From: Defluviitalea raffinosedens
Lineage (GTDB): Bacteria; Bacillota; Clostridia; Lachnospirales; Defluviitaleaceae
Assembly (NCBI RefSeq): GCF_016908775.1
Contig: NZ_JAFBEP010000019.1
Location: 1-64,000 of the forward strand
Reading direction: 5' to 3'
Length of the DNA stretch: 64,000 bases
Under the pieces are notes generated by a model. That model saw only the letters and a program-made list of their open reading frames with translations. It did not search any database and was not told where the DNA came from. Below, one piece after another: positions 17,097-25,899 of this stretch. Made by a program: the position numbers and the translations under genes. The number at the start of each line of letters is the position of its first letter. Position 1 is the stretch's first letter.

Positions 17097-17144
17097 GTTT
17101 TTATATTTTCCCTCTGAAAGATGAAAAAAATGTTCTAATTTTGA

Positions 17145-17176
17145 CCTCGAATTTTAATTCGAGGTTTATTTATTTT
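17145..17176 (+). terminator. Intrinsic terminator
   Basis: CCTCGAATT (17145-17153) and AATTCGAGG (17156-17164) form a perfect stem, followed by TTTATTTATTTT. Confidence 0.8.
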
Positions 17177-17244
17177 GCGAACCTGTTTAAAAGTTATTAC
17201 GATATTATTGGTGAAGGGCAAGAAATAAGGCCCTTTAATCTTAA

Positions 17245-17256
17245 ACTCGCGCGAGT
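17245..17256. promoter_or_regulatory. Palindrome ACTCGCGCGAGT before an ECF sigma gene
   Basis: A 12-bp perfect, unusually GC-rich palindrome in AT-rich DNA, 19 bases before the start codon at 17276. It may be an operator or a translational hairpin close to the ribosome site. Confidence 0.45.
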
Positions 17257-17275
17257 AAGAAAAGGATAAAGGCAC

Positions 17276-17806
17276 ATGACGATTCAGGAATTGGAAATGT
17301 TTATTAATGAATATGGCAAAGGGATCTATTCGTTTTGTAAAAAACTTTGCAAAAACAGTGATTTAACAGAGGAGCTCTATCAAGATCTTTGGCTTAAAGC
17401 TTGCAGAAACATCGATGAACTTGAAACGAATCAAAATGTGAAAAGCTATCTTTTATCACTTGCAATTGGCATCTGGAGAAATAAAAAAAGAAAATTTGCC
17501 TGGAGAAACAGAATCGCGCCACAAAAAGAACTGATTCATGAAACGGATATAGACCAGGAGAATGCAGTAGGAGAAGGAGACATTCTATCAGACATAATAG
17601 AGGACGAGCGAAAAGCTGCTGTTCTTGAAGCTGTCAACAGCCTGAAAGATCATTACCGTCTTCCTGTTCTTCTGTATTATATGGAGGAACAGTCTATAAA
17701 AGACATTGCCAAGCTTCTTAATGTTCCGGAGGGAACAATCAAACGAAGATTATGGACTGCCAGAGAAAAGTTAAAGAAAAAATTGGAGGCTTACATCGAT
17801 GAGTAA
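17276..17806 (+). CDS. ECF-type RNA polymerase sigma factor
   Basis: 176 aa; AAAGGATAAAGG precedes ATG 17276. Region 2 at ~10-70 (IYSFCKKLCKNSDLTEELYQ, DLWLKACRNIDEL) and region 4 at ~118-172 (SLKDHYRLPVLLYYMEEQSI, then KDIAKLLNVPEGTIKRRLWT). The following gene overlaps its 3' end by 8 bases and encodes a one-helix membrane protein, the usual arrangement of sigma and cognate anti-sigma. Confidence 0.9.
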   Translation: MTIQELEMFINEYGKGIYSFCKKLCKNSDLTEELYQDLWLKACRNIDELETNQNVKSYLLSLAIGIWRNKKRKFAWRNRIAPQKELIHETDIDQENAVGEGDILSDIIEDERKAAVLEAVNSLKDHYRLPVLLYYMEEQSIKDIAKLLNVPEGTIKRRLWTAREKLKKKLEAYIDE

Positions 17807-18998
17807 AAATATTGATGAATTATTATATGAAGTATTGAAGGAAGAAGAAGCACCTTCATTGAGGTTGAATCGCCAGATTTTAAGAAAAGCATGTCTGGAG
17901 GGAAATAATATGAATATGAGGAAAGTGAACAGGGTCGCTGCTGCGGCAATTGCTCTAAGTATTGCTATGGTTGGAACAGTTACAACATATGCTACATACA
18001 GATACTTGCATCCATCCCAGATTGCCAGCCAGGTTTCTGATAACAATGCATTGGCGAAAGCTTTTGAAAGTGAAGATGCCATAGAAGTAAATGAAACCCA
18101 GAGATCCAATGGATATGAAATTACCTTACTTGGTATAGTGACGGGGAAGGGGCTTGAACCCTATATTCCAAAAGAAAAGATAGAAAAAATACAACCAAAA
18201 TATACCTATGCTGCTTTTTCAATTAGAAAAATTGATGGTTCAGCTATAGAAAACAGAAACTTCTGCATTGCACCACTTATTGGTGGAGTGCCATTTATCG
18301 AAGGAAATGCAGCAACCCTTGACGTATTTTCAACATGTTTTGTCCAGGATGGAATATTGTATGAATTAGTGCAGTGCGATAATTTGCAAATCTTTGCAGA
18401 TCGTGGTGTATGGATGAGTGTCGTGGATTTTTTTGGTGAAGAAAGAGCAGCATTTCAAATGGACGCTGCAACTGGAGCGTATAGTAAAGTGGAAAATTAT
18501 GATGGCACTTCTGCATTGTTCAGGTTGCCCCTGAATGTATCTAAAGCCGACAAAAGTGCAACAGAAGCTTATCTTGATACGATCCGTAAAAAAGTAAAAG
18601 ACGAAGCTAAGGAAGGCCGTAATGGTAATACTGAGTTTATCAATGAAAAGGATAAAATAGATGATTTCTTAAAGACCATCACAGCAGAGAATATTGATCA
18701 GTATTTTACCAGAGATGAAAACACCGTATTCACAGCAAAGCCCGATGCGAATAACTGGATTGATTTTGGCTCAAGATACGTAAAAGAAGAAGATACGACT
18801 TACTATGGTATTTCCGGCTATCTGGAATATTTGATTCCTGACGGAGAAGACTTTGCGATTACCTCTATTTCTACCTCAGAAGGAGGAGATAATTCAGGAA
18901 CGACATTATACATTGACGTGATTTTCAGAAATAACGACGGAAGCTTTACCGAAGCAATTTACACCTCAAAAAAGAGTCTGGAAGAACTTGTGAAATAG
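17799..18998 (+). CDS. Anti-sigma-like single-pass membrane protein (DUF4179-like)
   Basis: 399 aa. A 40-residue cytoplasmic N-terminus (NIDELLYEVLKEEEAPSLRL), one transmembrane helix at about residues 46-68 (VAAAAIALSIAMVGTVTTYA) and a ~330-residue extracytoplasmic beta-rich domain. The first 8 bases overlap the ECF sigma gene. The short head would hold the sigma factor and the outer domain would sense the envelope. It resembles the protein at 50384 in layout. No protease-site motif was identified. Confidence 0.75.
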   Translation: MSKNIDELLYEVLKEEEAPSLRLNRQILRKACLEGNNMNMRKVNRVAAAAIALSIAMVGTVTTYATYRYLHPSQIASQVSDNNALAKAFESEDAIEVNETQRSNGYEITLLGIVTGKGLEPYIPKEKIEKIQPKYTYAAFSIRKIDGSAIENRNFCIAPLIGGVPFIEGNAATLDVFSTCFVQDGILYELVQCDNLQIFADRGVWMSVVDFFGEERAAFQMDAATGAYSKVENYDGTSALFRLPLNVSKADKSATEAYLDTIRKKVKDEAKEGRNGNTEFINEKDKIDDFLKTITAENIDQYFTRDENTVFTAKPDANNWIDFGSRYVKEEDTTYYGISGYLEYLIPDGEDFAITSISTSEGGDNSGTTLYIDVIFRNNDGSFTEAIYTSKKSLEELVK

Positions 18999-19037
18999 AG
19001 AAGATAAAATGATGTGAGCCCAAAAGGTAAAATCAAA

Positions 19038-19087
19038 GGGGAGTTTGCATCAGCAAATATAATTTGCCGATGCAAAGTCCCTTTTTC
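19038..19087 (+). terminator. Strong intrinsic terminator
   Basis: A long stem of about 20 bp (19038-19058 with 19062-19081, few mismatches) followed by TTTTT closes the sigma/anti-sigma operon. From here to 19279 no gene was seen. Confidence 0.85.
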
Positions 19088-19279
19088 TATTACTTTTTAG
19101 ATCATTTAGATTGATTTTCTAGGTGTTTTTTGTAGCTCATCTCATCACTGGCCATCAAAGTATCCACTGAAACAGAAAAATTGACAAATAAAAAAGCTGT
19201 TCTGAAATAAGAAATCGTGTTCTGGTAATAAAAGAGATGAATTTAATTGAGCAATGGGGAACAGGAATTTAAAGAATTT

Positions 19280-19502
19280 ATGCAGTATAGAGAAAGACAG
19301 CTCAAAGAAGCCTTGATAGAAGAAGGAGGATTAGGATTTCGAATAGCAATTTATAAAAAGGTAGCGATAAGTAGCAATAAATGATAATGAAAAAATAATA
19401 CTGGAATATATCAAAGAACACGGTTCAATTAATAATAAAGAAGCAAGAGAAATATTAAATCTTTCAGCACCTGAAGTTAGAAAAATATTTAAGAGGTTAT
19501 AA
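19280..19502 (+). pseudogene. C-terminal remnant of an AlbA_2/ATP-binding type DNA-binding protein
   Basis: Two overlapping frames: 19280-19384 reads QLKEALIEEGGLGFRIAIYK and then, shifted by +1, 19383-19502 reads IILEYIKEHGSINNKEAREI followed by LNLSAPEVRKIFKRL. The second part is a winged-helix tail like those that end the putative transcriptional regulators with an AlbA_2 (divergent AAA_4) domain. The N-terminal body is absent. It marks the left edge of the defence island and is most likely a dead fragment. Confidence 0.5.
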
Positions 19503-19720
19503 AATAAAAATATAATCAGTTGGCAGTAATAGAGTTAAAAGTATTTAAACTTTGGTGCATTTCTTTAGAAACATGTCGAGGGTATATTCTATGAAAATTG
19601 ATTTTTATTTCAGGCAATAGTAAATGTATTAGGTATAAGTAAAATACCAATACCTTTTAATCTGTTGTGATTTACATGTATCTTAAATTTCAAACTTAAT
19701 AATTTTTAAATCTATAATTC

Positions 19721-19753
19721 TAGTATTGAAATACTAAAAAATAGTGCTATAAT
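19721..19753 (+). promoter_or_regulatory. Promoter with an operator-like palindrome over the -35
   Basis: TTGAAA (19726-19731), a 16-base spacer and TATAAT (19748-19753). The -35 lies inside a perfect dyad TAGTATT-GA-AATACTA (19721-19736), so a repressor bound there would block RNA polymerase. This drives the degenerate methyltransferase/specificity gene at 19800. Confidence 0.65.
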
Positions 19754-19799
19754 ATCATTAATTAAATAGTATTATTCATAGAAAGAAAGGAGGAGAATT

Positions 19800-21386
19800 A
19801 TGAATACATCCATAGATATTTTTATCAATTTGTTTGCCATCCGTGGGATAACTTCCAGAGAGCAATTACTTAATGAAATGTTACGTGTCAAATTTACAGA
19901 AAAAGTTATAAAAGCACAGAAGATATCTTTGTTGGATGAAGAACAGCTTTTTGAACTAATGAAGCAGTTCACTGAAAATACAATCTTAGGATATTTTCCG
20001 GGAGACAGAGAATTCTTTTTTTCCATTTATAAAGTTGCAGAAAATCTGGATCTTATTGAATTCACTCTGGAACTTTATAAAAATGATCGCTTTGGTCAGA
20101 TATTTTCACCGGCGTATTTGACTGAATATATTTGTAATCTGGCAGATGAAACTAAAGCCCAGACGATACTTATTACCGAAGCTGAAAAAAGTTTGCCAGG
20201 GCTAAAAAATTTTATGAATAAGCATTCAACAAAGAAAGTAACATTCACAACTTCTAATCCATTAATGTTTATGCTGCTGAAACTTGGTTTTGAAAAATAC
20301 GAGAACGTCAGCATTCTCAATCAATCTATATATCAGGAGTTTCTCATGGGCGAACGATTTGACTTTATCTATGCACTGCCTGATTTTGGTGGAAAAGTTG
20401 AGAGTGTTAACGATAAATTCATCTCTTCAAGAACGGACATCGTAGCAACGCAGAATTTACTTGGACACTTATCAGATGAAGGTATACTTTTGACTGTGCT
20501 TCCTGCCAAAATTGCATTTGCCAGTGGTCCAGAAGCTAAGTTACGCAAATATATTGCATCTAATTATCAGTTGGAGGCTATTTATAGCCTTCCGGAAGGT
20601 ACTTTTAAGCCGTATTCGTCCATAAAAACTTATATGCTCAAAATAAGTTCGGAGAAAAAGAAGAATATAAGTGTAGGGTACTTGGGTTATGACAATGGCT
20701 TATATATTGATAAAAATATGGTAGTGGATAATGAAGATTTTGCTGCTTATGAAGATTGGCGTATAGAATTATTGTTTGAGGATGATGACGAAAATATCAA
20801 AAAATATAAGACATCAACCATTAAAAAAGTTAAACTGCATGAGGTTGCAGAAGTTTTTAGGGGAAAATCAATTTTAAAGAAAGATGTGAAACCGGGGAAA
20901 ATCTTGGTACTGAATGTTTCAAATATCATCGACACCGACATTGATTATTCCAATATGGACAGCATTGATGAGGAAGAACGAAAAATCAAACGCTATGAGC
21001 TGATTGACGGAGATATTGTTTTATCATGCAGAGGTTCGGTTATTAAAACAGCTGTATATCGTAATAAGCAACAAGGTATCGTTATCGCCTCGGCCAATAT
21101 TATTGTTATTAGACCTAATGACAGAATTTTAAGTGATTATCTTAAGATTTTCCTTGAAAGTCCAGTAGGAATAGCGCTAGTAAAAAGTTTTCAGCGAGGA
21201 ACAACAGTTGTAAATATAAATCATACTGACATTATGGAAATGGAAATCCCTTTATTGAGTATGGAAGAACAGAAAGTATTAGTAGAAAAGTATACAAGGG
21301 AAGCTGAATTATATAAAAAAACGATAGCTAAAGCTGAGAAACGTTTTTTAGAAGAAAAAGAAAAGATTTATAACAAGTTAGTATAA
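19800..21386 (+). CDS. Degenerate HsdM-like methyltransferase fused to an HsdS-like specificity domain
   Basis: 528 aa; AAAGGAGGAG precedes ATG 19800. Residues ~1-90 are helical, like an HsdM N-terminus. Residues ~95-310 follow the type I N6-adenine methyltransferase fold: FGQIFSPAYLTEYI aligns with the GQFYTP motif, and HLSDEGILLTVLPAKIAFAS with the later strands. However, the SAM-binding motif I (normally DPACGSG) reads ILITEAEKSLPG near 123, and the catalytic NPPF/Y reads ALPDFGG near 193, so methyl transfer is very unlikely. Residues ~343-528 are a type I target-recognition domain (VKLHEVAEVFRGKSILKKDV to the end, with the usual C-terminal coiled coil). It could be a DNA-recognising scaffold rather than an enzyme. 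The 168-aa gene 13 bases downstream is its probable partner. Confidence 0.75.
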   Translation: MNTSIDIFINLFAIRGITSREQLLNEMLRVKFTEKVIKAQKISLLDEEQLFELMKQFTENTILGYFPGDREFFFSIYKVAENLDLIEFTLELYKNDRFGQIFSPAYLTEYICNLADETKAQTILITEAEKSLPGLKNFMNKHSTKKVTFTTSNPLMFMLLKLGFEKYENVSILNQSIYQEFLMGERFDFIYALPDFGGKVESVNDKFISSRTDIVATQNLLGHLSDEGILLTVLPAKIAFASGPEAKLRKYIASNYQLEAIYSLPEGTFKPYSSIKTYMLKISSEKKKNISVGYLGYDNGLYIDKNMVVDNEDFAAYEDWRIELLFEDDDENIKKYKTSTIKKVKLHEVAEVFRGKSILKKDVKPGKILVLNVSNIIDTDIDYSNMDSIDEEERKIKRYELIDGDIVLSCRGSVIKTAVYRNKQQGIVIASANIIVIRPNDRILSDYLKIFLESPVGIALVKSFQRGTTVVNINHTDIMEMEIPLLSMEEQKVLVEKYTREAELYKKTIAKAEKRFLEEKEKIYNKLV

Positions 21387-21399
21387 GGAGGCGTTGTGA

Positions 21400-21906
21400 A
21401 TGGTCAAGAAGATTGATTATTACTGTGGAGCTTTTTTATCCTATCTTATTTCCAATAGTATTACACCAGCTTTGTTTGAGGCAGCAGAAAGAAGTAAAAT
21501 TGTAAAATTCAGCACAGATCTTGGGGATTATAAAGCGTATATCAAGTACTCAACCATTCCCAAGTTGAGTGAACGAAAGAATACTAGAAAGTGGGACGTG
21601 GTTTTTACTCGAAAAGAAATGGAAATACTTAAAGAATTTCCTGAACAGAACAGAAAACATTTCTTCATAATGGTATGTACTGATTCTGATATGAAAGAAA
21701 CTGAAATTGCAGTTTTAGATTTTGAAAGTGGTATGGAATGTTTAGGAGATGATTCTGTAAACAAAGAACGTAGAATCTCTGTTGTACATAAAAAAGGAAG
21801 CCATTATATGAAATGTTACGGAACTGCGAAAAGTGAAAATCAAGGAATACAGATCTATAAAGATTTCAATAAATATTTTATGAATAAAGAAAGGGAATGT
21901 ATATGA
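21400..21906 (+). CDS. Unrecognised 168-aa protein paired with the degenerate methyltransferase
   Basis: 168 aa; AAGGAGG seven bases before ATG 21400 and only 13 bases after the preceding stop, so clearly co-transcribed. It is soluble, mixed alpha/beta, with an N-terminal helix (YYCGAFLSYLISN). Strands around GDYKAYIKYSTIP (residues ~42-54) and FFIMVCTDS (~88-96) follow, then the conserved-looking IAVLDFES near 107. The pattern D-x3-AYIKYS faintly recalls a PD-(D/E)XK nuclease core but the acidic residues are not convincing. No known family was recognised. The context (target recognition without methylation) suggests an effector or inhibitor subunit. Confidence 0.6.
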   Translation: MVKKIDYYCGAFLSYLISNSITPALFEAAERSKIVKFSTDLGDYKAYIKYSTIPKLSERKNTRKWDVVFTRKEMEILKEFPEQNRKHFFIMVCTDSDMKETEIAVLDFESGMECLGDDSVNKERRISVVHKKGSHYMKCYGTAKSENQGIQIYKDFNKYFMNKERECI

Positions 21907-22076
21907 CGAAGAGGTTCTGTTTTTTACATTTCTCAACTCAAAATTGAACAAGAATTAAATTTGAATGCTTTATACTTTTAAATTCTTCTATAAAAGTTTT
22001 ATCTGAATATATATTAATACAACTGATTTGTTTAATTTATGAAAGCTTAATTATTTTTCGGAAAATTAAAAATTAG

Positions 22077-22117
22077 GAAGTGGTTCACTTACTAACAACA
22101 CGAGCTGCTTCTTTTTT
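22077..22117 (+). terminator. Intrinsic terminator after the degenerate methyltransferase pair
   Basis: GAAGTGGTTC (22077-22086) pairs, with G-T wobbles, with GAGCTGCTTC (22102-22111), followed by TTTTTT. The remaining 300 bases up to the next promoter are AT-rich and hold nothing recognisable. Confidence 0.6.
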
Positions 22118-22395
22118 ATTACTTTTCTTTTGAGGCCTCTCCAAAAGGAATTTAATTTATCTAATTAATTCTGCTACATTTTTAAAAGATTCTTTTTTGA
22201 CTAGATTTTAATGAAGGCAGTTTATTTCTAGTATACAATTAGCCATTAGTATTGGATGTAATCTTTTAGTCTAACCGTTTCTGTCAGTTATTTTTTAAAA
22301 TAACAATTCTTGTATAAAGTTTATTGGAAATTCTATTTTCAGATGTTAAGTTTTTAAGACAAAATATACGTTAAAAATCAAAAATATTACAATTC

Positions 22396-22424
22396 TTGCG
22401 ATTGTTTTTACGTTGGAATATAAT
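22396..22424 (+). promoter_or_regulatory. Promoter of the type III restriction-modification operon
   Basis: TTGCGA (22396-22401), 17 bases, TATAAT (22419-22424). The leader to the first gene is about 190 bases. It contains a ribosome site GAAGGAG (22441-22447) followed by the minimal start-stop ORF ATGTAA at 22459-22464 (and GTGTGA at 22450-22455). Either this is a vestige of a small upstream gene or a translational regulator. Confidence 0.6.
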
Positions 22425-22618
22425 TAATTCATAAACTTTTGAAGGAGAAGTGTGAATTATGTAATATTTTAAGATGGAGAGTTTAGATACTTTATGGTAG
22501 AAGATAGTTTATAAGGAATTAATAAATTTAGTGATGTTTGAGTCATCATCCCAAAACTGAAGAATGACGAATGACTAAGGAAGAGCTATAGATAAATTAA
22601 TTCCGGAGGATTGATTAT

Positions 22619-25600
22619 ATGAGACCACCTAAGGTTTTGGATAATAAAAAATATAGAGTTATAGATGAGTTAAAGGCGGAATTACGTAAAGGTTCAAAGT
22701 TATCAATCATATCAGCTTACTTTACCATCTATGCTTATGAAGAACTTAAAAAGGAACTTAGTAAGATAGATAGTATGAGGTTCATTTTTACCGAGCCTAC
22801 TTTTGTACGTAAGGACCAGGAGCTTTATAGGGAATATTTCATAGTTCGTCACCCTGAAAAAAAGATATCTGGCAATGAGTTTGAAATAAAGCTAAGGAAT
22901 GAAATGAAGCAGGCGGCCATAGCCAAGGAATGTGTCGAGTGGCTGGAAAAGAAAGCAGAAATAAAATCTCTAAGACGGCCAAATCCTGCTCAGCCAAGAC
23001 TGGTTTATATAGATAATCCTGAAGATAATGTTTTAATACATGGAACTGTTGACTTTACTACTGATGGTTTGGGTATCACTCCTTCTAATAGATTAGACTA
23101 TAACATGTGTATGTATGGTAAGGAATATACTATTGATTTTTTACAGTCCTTCAATGAACTATGGGAGGATGATACTGCTGTTCAAGATGTTAAAGAAAAA
23201 GTTCTTGAGCAAATACGAATTCTTTATAAAGAAAATACTCCTGAGTTCATCTACTTTGTTACTCTTTACAATATTTTCTATGATTATCTTGACGAGCTTA
23301 CCGAAGATAACATTGTTAAAAGCCGTACAGGCTTTAAGGAGACCCTAATCTGGAATAAGCTTTATAAGTTCCAGAAAGACGCCGTTATGGGGGCAATTGA
23401 TAAGCTTGAGAAGTACAATGGCTGCATTATAGCTGACAGTGTGGGATTAGGAAAAACTTTTACTGCACTGGCTGTAATTAAATACTACGAACTCAGAAAC
23501 GATAGGGTTCTTGTACTCGTACCCAAGAAACTTCGTGAAAACTGGACCATTTATACCCAAAATGATAAACGCAATATTTTTGCTGCGGACAGGTTTAATT
23601 ACGATGTTCTAAACCACACTGACCTTAGTAGGACAAATGGCTATTCTGGTGAGATTAATCTTGCCACATTAAACTGGTCAAACTATGACCTTGTCGTAAT
23701 AGATGAGAGCCACAACTTTAGGAATAATCCACCGGTGAAAGGACGTGTGACTCGGTATCAGCGCTTGATGAATGATATTATAAAATCCGGTGTTAAAACA
23801 AAGGTGCTTATGTTGTCAGCAACCCCTGTGAACAACCGGATGAATGATATCAAGAACCAAATCGCTTTTATAACTGAGGGCAGGGATGATGCCTTCAAGG
23901 ACGTGGGTCTGGATAGTATTGAATTTATTTTAAGAAAAGCACAAACCGTATTCAATAGATGGTCTGAGCTGCCTGAACACGAAAGAACAACTGAAACATT
24001 TGTCAATATGATGGATACTGATTATTTTAAGCTTTTAGATACGGTAACTATTGCCCGTTCCAGAAAGCATATAGAAAAATATTATAACTTAGAGGAGATA
24101 GGCAAGTTTCCAACCAGACTACCCCCTGAGAACAGATATCCGGCAATTGATGCAAAAGGCGAGTTCCCACCTATTGAAGATATCAATAGACTTATAAAAA
24201 AACTTACCTTATGTATCTATTCACCTTTGGCTTATGTGCTTCCTGAAAAAAGAGCTGCTTATGAAGATAAATACGATATGGTAGTAGGCTCAAGCAAAAG
24301 TATCTTTAGGCAGATAGATAGGGAGCAAAGTTTAGTCGGACTTATGCGTGTAAATATTTTAAAAAGATTGGAAAGCTCCATCAATTCCTTTGCGATAACT
24401 GTTGAGAATATTCTCCACAAAATAGATAAGGCTCTCGAAGCCATAGAACAAAGGCAATTTGATTATGATGCAGAACTAGATATCAATGATATTGATATAG
24501 ACGACCCAGAGCTTGAAAGCCTCATGTTCGGCAACAATGTAAAGGTATTGCTCCAAGATATGGACCTTATCAAGTGGAAACAAGACCTACTGGCCGATAA
24601 GGACAAGCTGGAAACCATTTTATTGGAAGCTATGATTGTTACTCCAGAAAGGGACGCCAAGTTAATTGAACTTAGAACCCTCATAGAAAGCAAAATACGA
24701 AATCCAATAAACCCTGGAAACAAAAAGGTTATTGTATTTACTGCATTTGCTGATACAGCCAGATATTTATATGAGAATTTGGCCGATTATTTTGCTAAAA
24801 AAGGTATCTATTCCGCAATTGTAACAGGAAGTGGTGATAATCATTCCAATTTACCTATATCAAAAGAATTGAGAAAATCGATTAAAATATCAGATATAAA
24901 TACTATATTGACCTTGTTCTCTCCTATCTCGAAGGAGTGTTCTAAGATATATCCCGAAGTTAATGAATATATAGATATACTTATTGCTACCGATTGTGTA
25001 TCTGAAGGCCAGAACCTTCAAGACTGCGATTATTTGATGAATTACGATATTCATTGGAATCCGGTCAGAATTATACAACGATTCGGGCGTATAGACCGTA
25101 TTGGTTCAATTAACCAATCTGTCAAATTAGTAAACTTTTGGGCTACCAAGGACTTGGACGAGTACATAAACCTCCAGCAGCGTGTCAGAGGCAGGATGGT
25201 TTTATTGGATGTGTCTGCCACAGGTGAGGAAAATATTATAGAAACAGACTCTGGCAAAGAGATGAGAGACCTCGAATACCGTAAGAAGCAGCTTGAAAGG
25301 CTTCAGAAAGAGGTTGTGGACTTAGAAGATATATCGGGAGGCATATCGATAACAGATCTGACCTTTAATGATTTTAAGATTGAGCTTATGGAATATATGA
25401 AAGCCAATAGAAAGCTTTTAGATGAGGCGCCAAATGGAATGTATGCTGTTGCAAAGATAGACGAAAGCGTAAAAGATACTATAAAGCCAGGAGTGATTTT
25501 TACCCTTAGACAAGTCAAAGGGAAACAACAAAGCAAAGAGCAGAACCCTCTATTTCCCTATTATATGGTTTATATCGCAGATGATGGGGAAGTAAAGCTA

Positions 25601-25888
25601 TCTTTCCTGCATGCTAAGAAGATACTGGATTTTTATAAAAAACTATGCTCTGGTAAGAATGAAGTGTTAAAAGAGTTGGTAGAGGAATTCAACAAAGAGA
25701 CCAATGATGGTCGTAAAATGAATCATTATTCAGATTTGTTGGAAGCTTCCATTGAAAACATATTAGGCAAGAAGCAGGAGATTGGGGTGGCCAGCCTCTT
25801 TAGTAAAGGCGGCACCACCATGCCGAAAAGAACCTTTGATGGTATTGAGGATTTTGAACTGATTACATTTTTGGTCATAAAGGGATAG
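22619..25888 (+). CDS. SNF2-type helicase with N-terminal PLD-like domain, type III R-M associated
   Basis: 1089 aa; CGGAGG precedes ATG 22619. Residues 1-180 resemble a phospholipase D-like module (LSIISAYFTIYAYEELKKEL, LIHGTVDFTTDGLG) without an evident HKD catalytic motif. The SNF2/superfamily 2 motor follows: Walker A IIADSVGLGKTFT near 272, DESHNF near 361, MLSATPVNNR near 399 and motifs V-VI LIATDCVSEGQNLQ and IQRFGRIDRIG near 785-822. A ~250-residue C-terminal extension is unique to this group. Helicases of this form are commonly found directly before DUF4391-mod-res genes. Its role, perhaps remodelling or translocating DNA for restriction, is inferred. Confidence 0.85.
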   Translation: MRPPKVLDNKKYRVIDELKAELRKGSKLSIISAYFTIYAYEELKKELSKIDSMRFIFTEPTFVRKDQELYREYFIVRHPEKKISGNEFEIKLRNEMKQAAIAKECVEWLEKKAEIKSLRRPNPAQPRLVYIDNPEDNVLIHGTVDFTTDGLGITPSNRLDYNMCMYGKEYTIDFLQSFNELWEDDTAVQDVKEKVLEQIRILYKENTPEFIYFVTLYNIFYDYLDELTEDNIVKSRTGFKETLIWNKLYKFQKDAVMGAIDKLEKYNGCIIADSVGLGKTFTALAVIKYYELRNDRVLVLVPKKLRENWTIYTQNDKRNIFAADRFNYDVLNHTDLSRTNGYSGEINLATLNWSNYDLVVIDESHNFRNNPPVKGRVTRYQRLMNDIIKSGVKTKVLMLSATPVNNRMNDIKNQIAFITEGRDDAFKDVGLDSIEFILRKAQTVFNRWSELPEHERTTETFVNMMDTDYFKLLDTVTIARSRKHIEKYYNLEEIGKFPTRLPPENRYPAIDAKGEFPPIEDINRLIKKLTLCIYSPLAYVLPEKRAAYEDKYDMVVGSSKSIFRQIDREQSLVGLMRVNILKRLESSINSFAITVENILHKIDKALEAIEQRQFDYDAELDINDIDIDDPELESLMFGNNVKVLLQDMDLIKWKQDLLADKDKLETILLEAMIVTPERDAKLIELRTLIESKIRNPINPGNKKVIVFTAFADTARYLYENLADYFAKKGIYSAIVTGSGDNHSNLPISKELRKSIKISDINTILTLFSPISKECSKIYPEVNEYIDILIATDCVSEGQNLQDCDYLMNYDIHWNPVRIIQRFGRIDRIGSINQSVKLVNFWATKDLDEYINLQQRVRGRMVLLDVSATGEENIIETDSGKEMRDLEYRKKQLERLQKEVVDLEDISGGISITDLTFNDFKIELMEYMKANRKLLDEAPNGMYAVAKIDESVKDTIKPGVIFTLRQVKGKQQSKEQNPLFPYYMVYIADDGEVKLSFLHAKKILDFYKKLCSGKNEVLKELVEEFNKETNDGRKMNHYSDLLEASIENILGKKQEIGVASLFSKGGTTMPKRTFDGIEDFELITFLVIKG

Positions 25889-25899
25889 GGGTAGTAGCT

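Noticed and set aside
19800-21386. Active N6-adenine methyltransferase of a type I system
   Set aside because: The SAM-binding and NPPF/Y motifs are both replaced, and no separate HsdM or HsdR gene is adjacent.
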